A DNA stretch of 52,777 nucleotides from Labilithrix sp. GTDB lineage: Bacteria; Myxococcota_A; Polyangia; Polyangiales; Polyangiaceae. This document shows, piece after piece, positions 1 to 10,227 of this stretch (the stretch's first letter is position 1; each line of letters begins with the position of its first letter). A model generated the notes under the pieces. The model was given only the letters and a program-made list of their open reading frames with translations. It had not been told where the DNA came from and did not search any database. The DNA is taken from NCBI GenBank assembly GCA_019637195.1, contig JAHBWA010000058.1, forward strand, positions 1 through 52,777, read 5' to 3'. The position numbers and the translations under genes are program-made.

Positions 1-102
1 TACAAGCGGATCGACGCGGTCGGCTCCGACCTCGATCTCCGCACCGCGACCGCCGCGCCGACGATCCGTGTGAGCCAGATGACCGTCGCCGGCTCGGGCT
101 GA
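1..102 (+). CDS. C-terminal end of an unidentified protein (partial)
   Basis: An open frame enters from the left edge and ends at a TGA at 100-102, giving 33 residues that finish in VAGSG. Codon use has the G/C third-position bias of the neighbouring genes, so this is probably a real gene end. Too little is present to assign a family. The next gene is on the opposite strand and converges on it. Confidence 0.5.
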   Translation, partial: YKRIDAVGSDLDLRTATAAPTIRVSQMTVAGSG

Positions 103-162
103 GGGCGCGCCGCTCGCTCTGCGGCTGTGCGCGTGCCGCCCGCGTCAGCGGACGAGCGCGCG

Positions 163-1218
163 TCAGCGGACGAGCGTGCAGGTCGTCTGGTCGCCGGAGG
201 TGGTCCTGTCTGCGCACCAGAGGACCTCGAACGTCGACTCGGTGGCTCCGGTGAGGACGAACGCGGTGTGGAGCGAGTCGCCCCGCAGCCCGAGGTCCGC
301 TCCCTGGCTCTGCCAGGGCTCGAAGCCGGCGTCGACGCCGTCGCTCGACGCAGGGCCGATCGCGATCGACGCGGGAGGGGGGATGGGCGCGGCGGTGACG
401 TAACCGAGGCCGTCGACCATCACGGCCTGTGACGCGGTCGCGGCCCGACGCGGCGCGACGCGATCCGCGAGCACCGTCGTCTTCGAGGCCACGGCGCGCA
501 CCGCGATCGGTCCTGCGCTCGGGACGTCGGCGGTGCCGAGCGCCGCGTGAATGACGCGGGCCCGCAGCTTGTCCGGCTCGGTGCTGCGGTCGTCGGTGAA
601 CGCGCCGACCTCGAGCGAGACGCCGCCGTCGGCGTGCCGTCCGAAGAGCGCCACGGTGAAGAGCTTGCCGGGATCGAGCGTGACGTCTGCGGTCACGAGC
701 GCGTTCGCGCACGACGTCGCGCCGGCCGGGAGGACGGCGAGGGTGATTGGACCGGCGGCCTGGAGGACGAGGTAGTTGGTCACCGTGCGATAGGATGCGG
801 AGCGCGGCGGGCCCGCCTCGCCCGCGTCGGCGTTGGAGCCCGTCGACGCGTCGACGATTGGCGCCTCGGCGTCGTCGGCGAGGTCGTCCGCGCCGGCATC
901 CCCGGCGTCGTTCGGGGCCGCGGCAGGTCCGCCCAGGACCGGTCCGACGAAGGTGCCCTTCCTCACGCGCTGGTAGCAAAAGTCGATCGGTCCGACTCCG
1001 GGCGCGAGGTGCGCGATGCGCATGGTGGACATCGCCGTGGCGGCCTGGGAGTCTCCTGCCTGGGCGTCTTGCGGGACCGGAGCGCCCCGGCCGGCGGCAG
1101 GGTCGGCGTCGCGCGAGGCGCCGTCGTCGCCGCACGAGGTCTGCGCGGCGAAGGCGACGGCGAGCACGAAGGCGAAACGGAACGTGAACCGCAAGGAAGT
1201 CGCTCCATGGTAGCGCAT
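163..1218 (-). CDS. Secreted lipoprotein, DUF4397-like
   Basis: The start is placed at the ATG at 1218 because it gives a clean lipoprotein signal: a basic start (MRYHG), a hydrophobic stretch and a lipobox-like AAQTSC. An in-frame ATG 13 codons upstream would only add a charged extension. After an Asp/Ala-rich linker the protein has MRIAHLAPGVGPIDFC, then two immunoglobulin-like repeats including RARVIHAALGTADV. The pattern of a life/hap-like strand followed by a value-like strand resembles DUF4397 proteins, which are exported beta-sandwich proteins of unknown role. The linker is interrupted by a second Asp/Ala-rich insert near the middle. Only 86 bp separate it from the divergent HTH gene, so the two may share a control region. 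The family assignment is inferred from pattern; lipoprotein status is better supported. Confidence 0.65.
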   Translation of the reverse strand: MRYHGATSLRFTFRFAFVLAVAFAAQTSCGDDGASRDADPAAGRGAPVPQDAQAGDSQAATAMSTMRIAHLAPGVGPIDFCYQRVRKGTFVGPVLGGPAAAPNDAGDAGADDLADDAEAPIVDASTGSNADAGEAGPPRSASYRTVTNYLVLQAAGPITLAVLPAGATSCANALVTADVTLDPGKLFTVALFGRHADGGVSLEVGAFTDDRSTEPDKLRARVIHAALGTADVPSAGPIAVRAVASKTTVLADRVAPRRAATASQAVMVDGLGYVTAAPIPPPASIAIGPASSDGVDAGFEPWQSQGADLGLRGDSLHTAFVLTGATESTFEVLWCADRTTSGDQTTCTLVR

Positions 1219-1304
1219 CGCGCTCCGCCGAGGCGGCGAGGACGGGCCGGACCTCATCCGAGGCCGGTACTCTCTCCTCGGGAGCTGTACTAAGGTCTGG
1301 CGCC

Positions 1305-1634
1305 GTGAGCCCCGACGAGATCAAGGCGCTGCGGAAAGAGCTCGCTTGCACGGCGAAAGAGCTGGCCCAGGCGATCGGCATCGAGCAGAGCACGGTGCTC
1401 CAGTGGGAGAAGGGCGAGCTCTTCCCGACGAAGCAGTACATCGAGAAGATGAATCAGCTCCGCGCGCGCGGCCCGGCGGCCATCCCGAAGAAGGCGCGCG
1501 GCGAGGCCCCGATGAAGGTCCTCGCCGATCCTGCGCTGTGGGAGCTCGTTCGAAAGATCGTCGCGCACAAGAAGCTGCGCGACGAGGTCACGAAGCTCGC
1601 GAGCGCCTACACGGATCCCAAGGACGACAGCTGA
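1305..1634 (+). CDS. Small HTH (XRE-type) DNA-binding protein
   Basis: The 109-residue protein starts at a GTG (1305). Residues 1-50 form an XRE-like helix-turn-helix: EIKALRKEL, then KELAQAIGIEQSTVLQWEKG with the recognition-helix pattern QSTVLQWE. The rest is basic and helical, ending in Asp/Lys. XRE proteins of this size are usually repressors or antitoxins. No toxin-like partner is adjacent: upstream is a divergent lipoprotein and downstream a broken fibro-slime gene whose residual frame is the same frame as this gene, beginning straight after this stop codon. The target is unknown. Confidence 0.75.
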   Translation: MSPDEIKALRKELACTAKELAQAIGIEQSTVLQWEKGELFPTKQYIEKMNQLRARGPAAIPKKARGEAPMKVLADPALWELVRKIVAHKKLRDEVTKLASAYTDPKDDS

Positions 1635-2595
1635 CTCCGGCTGTACGACGGCTGCTCGACGACGTGCAAGCGCGAGCCGACGTGCACCTCGGCGGCCGAC
1701 GGCGGGATCGTCGTCGGCGCCTGTCAGGGGGTCTGCGGCGACGGGCTGGTGTTCCCCGGCGAGGCCTGCGACGACGGGGACAAGCGAGACGGCGACGGCT
1801 GCAGCAGCACCTGCACGAAGGAGCCGGGCTTCGACTGTACCGACGTCGCCACCGATCCGCCGGAGGTGCTCGAGCTTCCGCTCATCATCCGCGATTTCCG
1901 CGGGTACACCGACGCGGGCGGCGATCGCCATCCGGACTTCGAGAAGAGCACGATTAGCCCGACATGCCCGTCTCCGACGGGGTTCGAGGCGGGGCTCGCG
2001 ACCGGGATGCTCGGACCGCTCTTCACGGCGCGGCTCGACGCGGCCGGAAAGCCTGTCTACGTGGGGAATGGCGTGAACGGCGCCGACTGCGTCCGCGGCG
2101 GTGTGACCGGCTTCGCCCAGTGGTACCGCGATACGCCGAACGTCAACGCGACGGTCGTGAAGTCGCTGCGCCAGTTGCGTCAGCCGGACGACAGCTACGT
2201 CTTCGACAGCGACGCGCGCGCTCCCTACGTCACGCCGGGTGGCTTCTTCCCGATCGACGGCGAGCTCTTCGGGAACCAGAACGCGACGCCCAACCACAAC
2301 TTCCACTTCACCAGCGAGGTGAAGTACTGGTTCACGTACCAGAGCGCGGCGACGCCGCCCGTCCTCGAGTTCACGGGGGACGACGACGTCTTCGTGTTCA
2401 TCAACGGTCGCCTCGCCGTCGACATCGGCGGCATCCACGGCAAGATCGGTCGCAGCGTGACGATCGACGCGAGCGTGGCCGGGAGCCTCGGGCTCGAGAA
2501 CGGCCAGCTCTACGAGATCGTCGTGCGACGACGGCAACACGGCGAGCAACGACGGGTGCTCGTCGACGTGCAAGCGTGAAGGCAGCGTGAAGTGA
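1635..2595 (+). pseudogene. Fibro-slime/DUF4215 protein, truncated at both ends
   Basis: Directly after the stop of the HTH gene the same frame encodes LYDGCSTTCKREPTC with no start codon or signal peptide. This is the second half of a Cys-rich DUF4215 repeat, followed by a full repeat (GEACDDGDKRDGDGCSSTC, about 1764-1815). A fibro-slime domain follows (about 1870-2525): IIRDFRGY, GGFFPIDGELFGNQ, FTGDDDVFVFINGRL and DIGGIHG. After LYEIVV (about 2525) the frame runs out, but the +1 frame encodes another DUF4215 piece, CDDGNTASNDGCSSTCKRE, ending at a TGA at 2593-2595. Intact relatives are long secreted surface proteins with a signal peptide and several Cys-rich repeats. Here the N-terminal part and the segment between the fibro-slime domain and the last repeat are missing, and both breaks fall at Cys-rich modules. 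Not expected to make a functional protein. Confidence 0.7.
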
Positions 2596-2803
2596 GCGGG
2601 CCTCGCGCCGGGCGTCATCGGCGGCCGGCCGGCGGAGGCGCCGTCGCCGGCGCACGTGTACCCGCGCGCCGGCCCGTTGCACGTGACCCGCCCTGGGTGC
2701 AGGTCCACCGCGGGCGGAAATCGATCGAGCGCTCGGAACCCGAGCCCGGCTTGCCCAACCTGGATATGCACCCACCCGCCCTCGCGGCGAGGTCGCGGCG
2801 AGG

Positions 2804-3057
2804 TCACTTGTCCGCGTCGTCGTCGTTGTCCGCGTCGTCGTCGTTGTCCGCGTCGTCGTCGTCGTCGTCCGCGTCGTCGTCGTCGTCGTCCGCGTCGTCG
2901 TCGTCGTCGTCGTCGTCCGCGTCGTCGTCGTCCGCGTCGTCGTCGTCCGCGTCGTCGTCGTCCGCGTCGTCGTCGTCCGCGTCGTCGTCGTCGTCGTCGT
3001 CGTCGTCCGCGTCGTCGTCGTCGTCCGCGTCGTCGTCGTCCGCGTCGTCGTCGTTCA
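2804..3057 (-). repeat. GAC/GCG trinucleotide low-complexity tract encoding the ScpB acidic tail
   Basis: On the minus strand the tract is almost entirely GAC codons with GCG (Ala) every 3-9 codons, giving about 80 residues of Asp with scattered Ala and two late Asn. On the plus strand it reads as repeated gtcgtcgtccgc. Such tracts are prone to slippage, so the length may vary between strains or assemblies. Confidence 0.9.
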
Positions 3058-4159
3058 TGGTCGGTGCGCTCGAGGCGATGGTCGGGCCGTCGTCGCCGGC
3101 TTCGCTGTCGTCTTCGTGGCCCTGCGCCGGGACGGCCATGCTCTCGCGGCGGCCGCGGTCCTCGCTGGTGCCGTCCGGATCGAGGGACGTCGGCCGCGAG
3201 GGATCGTCCTCGTCGAGCGGGGGCGCGTTGTTCGGCGGCTCGCCCATCTCCTCCTCGTAGGCCTCGCGCGACTCGTCCGTGAGCTCGGTGAACTCGCGGA
3301 GCGTGGGGAGATCCTTGAGCGACTTGAGGCCGAAGAACTCGAGAAACTCGTTGGTCGTGCCGTAGATGAGCGGGCGTCCGGGCTCGTCGCGCTTTCCGAG
3401 GATGCGGACGAGGTCGCGCTCGAGCAGGAGCTTCAGGACGGGGCCGCTGTCGACGCCGCGCACGTCGTCGATCTCCGGCCGCGTGACCGGTTGGCGGTAG
3501 GCGATGATCGCGAGCGTCTCGACCTGCGAGCGCGTCAGGCGGACGGGGCGCTGCTTGGTGAGGTCACGGATGAACGGCGCGTACTGCGGGCTCGTGCGGA
3601 AGAGCCAACCTCCGGCGACCTCCTCGAGGTGGATGCCGCGCGTCGAGAAGTCCTGCGCGAGCTCACCGAGGACCTCGACGACGTGCTTCACCTGCGCGGA
3701 CGCCAGCCGGGCGAGGTCCTTGGGTTTGATCGGCGCGTCGCTCGCGAAGATGAGCGCCTCGAGGAGCCCGCGGAGGTGCTTGCGCTGCGCGAGGAGGCCG
3801 TCGACCTCCGCCAGAGCCTCGTTTCCGAGCGCGACCGTCGGGTCGTCGAGATCGTCGCGCCCAGGGAGCGGAAGCATGTCCCCGCTGAGGTTCACCGTGG
3901 TCTCGACGTCCTCGACCTCCGTGACGGAGATCTCCGCGAGGGGCGCGCGCTCGCTCTCCATCGCCGTACCCATCGCGTGCGCGAGGATGTCCGACGGCAG
4001 CGCAGTCTTCGGCGTCGTGCTCGCGTCGTCGAGCGGCTCGAAGACCTCGCTCGGGTCGATCGGCGGCGTCGCTTCGGACGGCGCGTCGTCCGTGGTCGTT
4101 GCCGTGCCGTCCCCCGTCGTCTCGGCCGGGCGGGCGGCCGGCTTCTTCCGCTTGCTCAC
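2804..4159 (-). CDS. scpB: Segregation and condensation protein B with Asp-rich tail
   Basis: ScpB is the winged-helix subunit that dimerises on the kleisin ScpA in the SMC-ScpAB chromosome condensation/segregation complex. The recognisable domain spans about residues 128-305: LRGLLEALIFASDAPI, LEEVAGGWLFRT, VRLTRSQVETLAIIAYRQPV, EIDDVRGVDSGPVLKLLLER and GRPLIYGTTNEFLEFFGL are hallmark segments. An unusual N-terminal extension of about 125 residues (Lys-rich start, then Thr/Asp-rich) and a C-terminal tail of about 145 residues, the last 83 nearly pure Asp/Ala, roughly double the usual length. The start is a GTG overlapping the scpA stop by 4 bp (GTGA, 4156-4159), so the genes are translationally coupled in the usual scpA-scpB order. 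Domain identity is secure; the role of the tail is unknown. Confidence 0.93.
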   Translation of the reverse strand: MSKRKKPAARPAETTGDGTATTTDDAPSEATPPIDPSEVFEPLDDASTTPKTALPSDILAHAMGTAMESERAPLAEISVTEVEDVETTVNLSGDMLPLPGRDDLDDPTVALGNEALAEVDGLLAQRKHLRGLLEALIFASDAPIKPKDLARLASAQVKHVVEVLGELAQDFSTRGIHLEEVAGGWLFRTSPQYAPFIRDLTKQRPVRLTRSQVETLAIIAYRQPVTRPEIDDVRGVDSGPVLKLLLERDLVRILGKRDEPGRPLIYGTTNEFLEFFGLKSLKDLPTLREFTELTDESREAYEEEMGEPPNNAPPLDEDDPSRPTSLDPDGTSEDRGRRESMAVPAQGHEDDSEAGDDGPTIASSAPTMNDDDADDDDADDDDDADDDDDDDDDADDDDADDDDADDDDADDDDADDDDDDDDADDDDDDADDDDDDADNDDDADNDDDADK

Positions 4160-5439
4160 GTGTTGTCGTCCTCGGCGTCTTCGCTGACGCCCCCTGCGTC
4201 TTTCTCCGCGGCCCCCTCGGCGTTCGCCGGAGCCGGCTCCGCCGCGACGTCGAGCACGTCGCTCATCGCGTCCGCGTCTCGGTCATTCGTTGCGTCTGCG
4301 TCGAGCGCGTCGCTGCTCGCGTCGGCGTCTCGGTCATTCGTTGCGTCTGCGTCGAGCGCGTCGCTGCTCGCGTCGGCGTCTCGGTCATTCGTCTCGTCTG
4401 CGTCGAGCGCGTCGCTGCTCGCGTCTCGGTCATTCGTTGCGTCTGCGTCGAGCGCGTCGCTGCTCGCGTCGGCGTCTCGGTCATTCGTCTCGTCTGCGTC
4501 GAGCGCGTCGCTGCTCGCGTCGGCGACTCGGACGTCCGTTGCGTCCACGTCGAGCGCGTCGCCGTTCGCGTCGCGGGCGTCGTCCGCGCTCTCGTCGTCG
4601 ACCGGGGCGGCGTCGGCGGTGTCCGCGCTGCCATCCTCCGCGCTGGCGGTCTCTGCGCTGCCGTCCTCGGCGTCGGCCGTCACCTGCGCGGTGAACTCGA
4701 TGTAGATGTGCGAGTCGAAGTCGGCCTGGAAGAGGCGCGTCATGCGCAGGCGCGTCATCTCGAGGAGCGCGAGGAACGTGATGACCAGGTCGAACCGCGT
4801 CTCGAGGTCGGCGAAGAGCTCCTCGAACGTGACGCGGCGCCGCGCGCGGAGGATGTCGACGAGCTCGTTGATGCGGTCGGCGAGCGTGACGCGCTCGTGC
4901 ACGATGTCGTGCGAGAGCTTCACGTTGCTCTTCGCGAGGACCCCCTGGAACGCCTCGACGAGCGAGAACAGCGGCACCTGAGCGAGCGGCGGCAGGCCGG
5001 TGTGCACGGCCTCTTCGATCGGCATCCCTCGCAGGAAGACGTCGCGGCCGGCCACGCCGCGCCCCGCGAGCTCCGCGCCCGCGTGCTTGTACTTCTGGTA
5101 CTCGAGCAAGCGGCGGATGAGCGCCTCGCGCGGGTCCTGCTCCTCGGCCGCGATCTCGTCTTCCTGGCCCGGCGGCGGAGCCGGGAGCAGCATCTTCGAC
5201 TTGATGTGCGCGAGCGTCGCCGCCATCACGAGGTACTCGCTCGCGACGTCGAGGTTCATGAGCTGCAGCACGGAGAGGTACTCGAGGTACTTCTCGGTGA
5301 CGAAGGCGATCGGGATGTCGAGGATGTCGAGCTCGTGCTTCTGGCAGAGGTGCAAGAGCAGGTCGAGCGGCCCCTCGAACGTGGGCAACGTCACGGAGTA
5401 GCCGCCCGCCGGCGCCTCGTTCAGCTCGACTTCCGACAC
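4156..5439 (-). CDS. scpA: Segregation and condensation protein A with repeat-coded acidic tail
   Basis: ScpA is the kleisin subunit bridging the SMC heads. The N-terminal SMC-binding part is typical: FEGPLDLLLHLCQKHELDIL (residues 19-38), then LDVASEYLVMAATLAHIKSK and LLEYQKYKHA. The C-terminal winged helix follows (RRRVTFEELFADLETR, VITFLALLEMTRLRM, residues about 205-250). The domain ends near residue 260, where most ScpA proteins end. Here about 165 further residues follow, rich in Asp/Ala and built from 17-residue repeats of the type SDALDADATNDRDADAS. The start is a GTG at 5439. It is the first gene of the scpA-scpB pair, with a 540-bp region upstream containing a DnaA-box match and a 23-bp tandem array. 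Confidence 0.93.
   Translation of the reverse strand: MSEVELNEAPAGGYSVTLPTFEGPLDLLLHLCQKHELDILDIPIAFVTEKYLEYLSVLQLMNLDVASEYLVMAATLAHIKSKMLLPAPPPGQEDEIAAEEQDPREALIRRLLEYQKYKHAGAELAGRGVAGRDVFLRGMPIEEAVHTGLPPLAQVPLFSLVEAFQGVLAKSNVKLSHDIVHERVTLADRINELVDILRARRRVTFEELFADLETRFDLVITFLALLEMTRLRMTRLFQADFDSHIYIEFTAQVTADAEDGSAETASAEDGSADTADAAPVDDESADDARDANGDALDVDATDVRVADASSDALDADETNDRDADASSDALDADATNDRDASSDALDADETNDRDADASSDALDADATNDRDADASSDALDADATNDRDADAMSDVLDVAAEPAPANAEGAAEKDAGGVSEDAEDDNT
4267..4560 (-). repeat. 51-bp in-frame tandem repeat in scpA
   Basis: About six copies of a 51-bp unit (17 codons, DALDADATNDRDADASS register); one copy is 45 bp long (two codons lost). Copies differ mainly by Ala/Glu at one codon, so this is a recent in-frame expansion. 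All unit lengths are multiples of three, as expected if the frame is under selection. Confidence 0.9.
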
Positions 5440-5546
5440 GATTCGCGAGACTTAGAGGAGAGTCGCGCCGGCCGCAAGACGCAGGGGGCGTGCGCCGCGC
5501 TTCCGCCGCCACGCGCGAGAGCCCTGAAAAATAGGCTCAAGAGCAC

Positions 5547-5555
5547 TTATCCACA
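5547..5555 (+). promoter_or_regulatory. Single perfect DnaA-box match
   Basis: TTATCCACA matches the bacterial DnaA-box consensus exactly and lies in one of the few AT-rich spots near here, about 110 bp upstream of the scpA start. A single box is not an origin; if functional it could be a DnaA-responsive regulatory site for the chromosome-segregation genes. Chance occurrence is possible. Confidence 0.3.
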
Positions 5556-5654
5556 GTACCTCCACACGGCTCTTCAGGGGGGAGCAGGCTCCGGTGTCGC
5601 CCCCATGCGTTGCGCGGCCTCTGCTCGTCCGGACCGCGGCACAGGAGGGGGGCG

Positions 5655-5810
5655 GGACCGCGGCGCTCTGGTCGTCGGGACCGCGGCGCTCTGGTCGTCG
5701 GGACCGCGGCGCTCGGGTCGTCAGGACCGCGGCGCTCGGGTCGTCGGGACCGCGGCGCTCGGTCGTCGCGACCGCGGCGCTCGGGTCGTCAGGACCGCGG
5801 CGCTCAGCTC
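5655..5810. repeat. Seven-copy 23-bp tandem repeat
   Basis: The unit is approximately GGACCGCGGCGCTCGGGTCGTC plus one base. The ACCGCGG core recurs at 5657, 5680, 5703, 5726, 5749, 5771 and 5794: period 23, with one step of 22. Copies vary mainly at T/G in the middle and G/A at the junction. Each contains the palindrome CCGCGG. There are no unique spacers, so it is a minisatellite, not a CRISPR. Confidence 0.9.
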
Positions 5811-6017
5811 GTGACCGGCGCCTCCGCGGCGCCCGGACGGACTCGTCGCAGGCTCGACTGTCACCGAGTGGAAGCGAAGCCGAGAGCGCGGCCTTTGCGG
5901 GCCTCGAGGGGGCCGTGCCGGGCCGAGGCGTCCCGCGTGGGCGAGGTTCGATCGCGGACGCCGCGCGCGGCCGCTCCGGCTGGGGGAGGAGCCTTCGGAC
6001 GGAAGAAAAGGTAGGAT

Positions 6018-8510
<2,493 letters not shown>

Positions 8511-8524
8511 CGCGTGCGGTCTGC

Positions 8525-9412
8525 ATGCGCCTCGCGATCGTCCTCTCCTACGGCGCCGCCGCGGGTATGGCCTCGGCCGCGCCAGGCGAGGGGATGGCTC
8601 CCGCGGCCAACGAAGCCGCGCCGGGCGAGGGCGCGACGTCCTCGTCGCGCCGCGCCGCGCCGGGCAAGGGCGCGACGTCCTCGTCGAGCATGGCGTCGTC
8701 GCGCGAAGGCGTCACGTCCTCTGCGCCGGCGTCGGAGCCGAGCGAGGGCGTCGCGAACGACGCCCTCGCGCGCATCATCGACCGTCCGCACACGGTCGCC
8801 GAGCTCGAGGCGGGGATCATCGCGCTCCCGAACGCTCCGATCTCTCCCGGCCAGCGCGGCGGCGACACGCCGATCGTCGGCAGGATCGGTCGGGGTGACG
8901 CCACCTTGCAGACGGGCATCCACGTCCTTTATCGCTGGAGCCGTCACTACGCGATCGGGGCCGGGGCCGTCTTCGCGCCGAGCCCGACCTCGGACGAGCA
9001 ATACGGCGGCCTCGCCGCGCTCCGCCGCACCCACGCGCGCTCGTACTTCTTCCTCGGGATGGAGGGCCGGTACGTCCCCTTCCACTACAAGTACTTCGAG
9101 GCCTGGGTGGGCGTGTCGGCGGGCGGCGTCATCATCGCCGACCGCTTCACCACCGAAGCAGGTTCCGAGGTCCCTGCCATCCTCGGCACGCGCGACGTGA
9201 CGATCCGCACCGAGGGCTTCGCGCTCGGCGTGCAGGGCGGCGGGACCTACTACCTGAGCGAGAACTGGCTCGCCGGAGCGAACCTCCGCGGTTACCACTG
9301 GATCCTGCCGGACACGAGGAGCTGCTCGGTGATCGGTGACTGCGCGACGCTCGGCGGCTCGGTCCTCGTCATGGAGCTGGGGCTCACGATCGGCTATCGC
9401 TTGCCGCTCTGA
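8525..9412 (+). CDS. Putative outer-membrane beta-barrel protein
   Basis: The ATG at 8525 is preferred because it gives a signal peptide (MRLAIVLSYGAAAGMASA); an in-frame GTG at 8501 would overlap the kinase gene. A mature N-terminal low-complexity part has three copies of AAPGEG/AAPGKG followed by Ser runs. From about residue 125 the protein alternates aromatic and small residues typical of barrel strands: GIHVLYRWSRHYAIGAGAVF, YFFLGMEGRYVPFHYKYFEA, GVQGGGTYYLSENWLAGANL and a last strand ending LTIGYRLPL. About eight strands could be formed. It directly follows the kinase gene, suggesting a functional link across the envelope. The precise family is not recognised. Confidence 0.65.
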   Translation: MRLAIVLSYGAAAGMASAAPGEGMAPAANEAAPGEGATSSSRRAAPGKGATSSSSMASSREGVTSSAPASEPSEGVANDALARIIDRPHTVAELEAGIIALPNAPISPGQRGGDTPIVGRIGRGDATLQTGIHVLYRWSRHYAIGAGAVFAPSPTSDEQYGGLAALRRTHARSYFFLGMEGRYVPFHYKYFEAWVGVSAGGVIIADRFTTEAGSEVPAILGTRDVTIRTEGFALGVQGGGTYYLSENWLAGANLRGYHWILPDTRSCSVIGDCATLGGSVLVMELGLTIGYRLPL

Positions 9413-9477
9413 CGCGCGGCTGCGGGGCGAGGGAAGTCCTCCTGCGGCGCGGGCCGCGATCCCGGGAGCGTCGGCGC

Positions 9478-10179
9478 TCAACCGGCGCGGACGGCGAGCG
9501 CGAGCACGTTCGCGAGGCGCTCGAGCACGACGGCGACGACCGCGAGCAGGCCGAGCGCGCGCAGCGGGGCGAGCAGCGCGTGCACCTGCGAGGGCGACGC
9601 TGCCCGCGCGATGAGCGCGAACGCGATCTCGAGGACGACCGCCGCCGCGAGGAGCGGCGCGCCGATCGCCACGGCGAGGCCGATCCCCGCGACGAGCGCG
9701 TTCGCCGCGGCGAGCAGCGGGTGGGCGCCGAGCGTCGTCGTCGCGAGCGTCTCCGCGACCCGCGCCGGGCCGCCGGTGGCGAGGAAGACGATGCTCGCGA
9801 GGAGCGAGAGGAGGATCGCGAGCGGCGTCGCGCGCGAGCCCTCGACGACCGCGAGCCCGGCGCCGTCCTGCGCGCCGCGGAGCGAGTCGACGAGCCCGCC
9901 CGCCATCGTCGCGGCCCACAGCGGGATCGCCGCGGCGAGCGCGACCGGGATCCCCAGCACGATCTGCTCGAGCGCGAGCACGAACCAGGGCGTCGTGTCG
10001 CGCTCGATCACGATCGGCGCGAGGGCCGGGTAGATCCCCGCGGCCAGCGCGACGCCGAGCACGCCGCGCGCCGGCACGGGCAGCGCCTTCAGCCCGAACG
10101 CCGGCACGATGGCGAGCGTGGGAGCGAAGCGCGCCCAGGCGAGCCCGAGGCCCTGGAGATCGGAGAGCGGCCCACCCAC
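9478..10179 (-). CDS. sctT: Type III secretion export-gate protein SctT (FliR/SpaR/YscT family)
   Basis: This 233-residue, almost entirely hydrophobic protein has about six membrane segments. The FliR/SctT pattern is visible: ARFAPTLAIVPAFG near the start, LEQIVLGIPVALAAAIPLWA, then GGLVDSLRGAQDGAG, ATPLAILLSLLASIVFL, and a late segment APLLAAAVVLEIAFALIARA followed by SPSQVHALLAPLR. In the family this subunit, with SctR and SctS, forms the export gate in the inner membrane. The start is a GTG at 10179. No other flagellar or type III gene is in the window, so it is an orphan here. It is divergent from the hydratase gene, with only 48 bp between starts. Confidence 0.75.
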   Translation of the reverse strand: MGGPLSDLQGLGLAWARFAPTLAIVPAFGLKALPVPARGVLGVALAAGIYPALAPIVIERDTTPWFVLALEQIVLGIPVALAAAIPLWAATMAGGLVDSLRGAQDGAGLAVVEGSRATPLAILLSLLASIVFLATGGPARVAETLATTTLGAHPLLAAANALVAGIGLAVAIGAPLLAAAVVLEIAFALIARAASPSQVHALLAPLRALGLLAVVAVVLERLANVLALAVRAG

Positions 10180-10227
10180 GGTCCGCAGATTGACACGGCT
10201 CGGGGGCCGTGGGAATCGGGGCTCGCC

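Larger units (their letters stand above)
5440..6017. other. Intergenic region between scpA and the kinase gene
   Basis: 578 bp between the divergent starts of scpA and the Ser/Thr kinase gene. It holds a relatively AT-rich segment (about 5525-5560) with a perfect DnaA-box match, and a 23-bp tandem array (5655-5810). The remaining part, 5811-6000, shows nothing recognisable. It presumably contains promoters for both genes, but no convincing -35/-10 pair could be picked out. Confidence 0.7.

Noticed and set aside
1305..1634. Antitoxin of a toxin-antitoxin pair
   Set aside because: The HTH fits, but neither neighbour resembles a toxin; upstream is a divergent lipoprotein and downstream a fibro-slime remnant.
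5655..5810. Possible CRISPR array
   Set aside because: Copies are contiguous with no unique spacers and no cas genes are present; it is a tandem minisatellite.
5440..6017. Possible replication origin
   Set aside because: Only one DnaA box, and no dnaA, dnaN, gyrB or parAB genes nearby.
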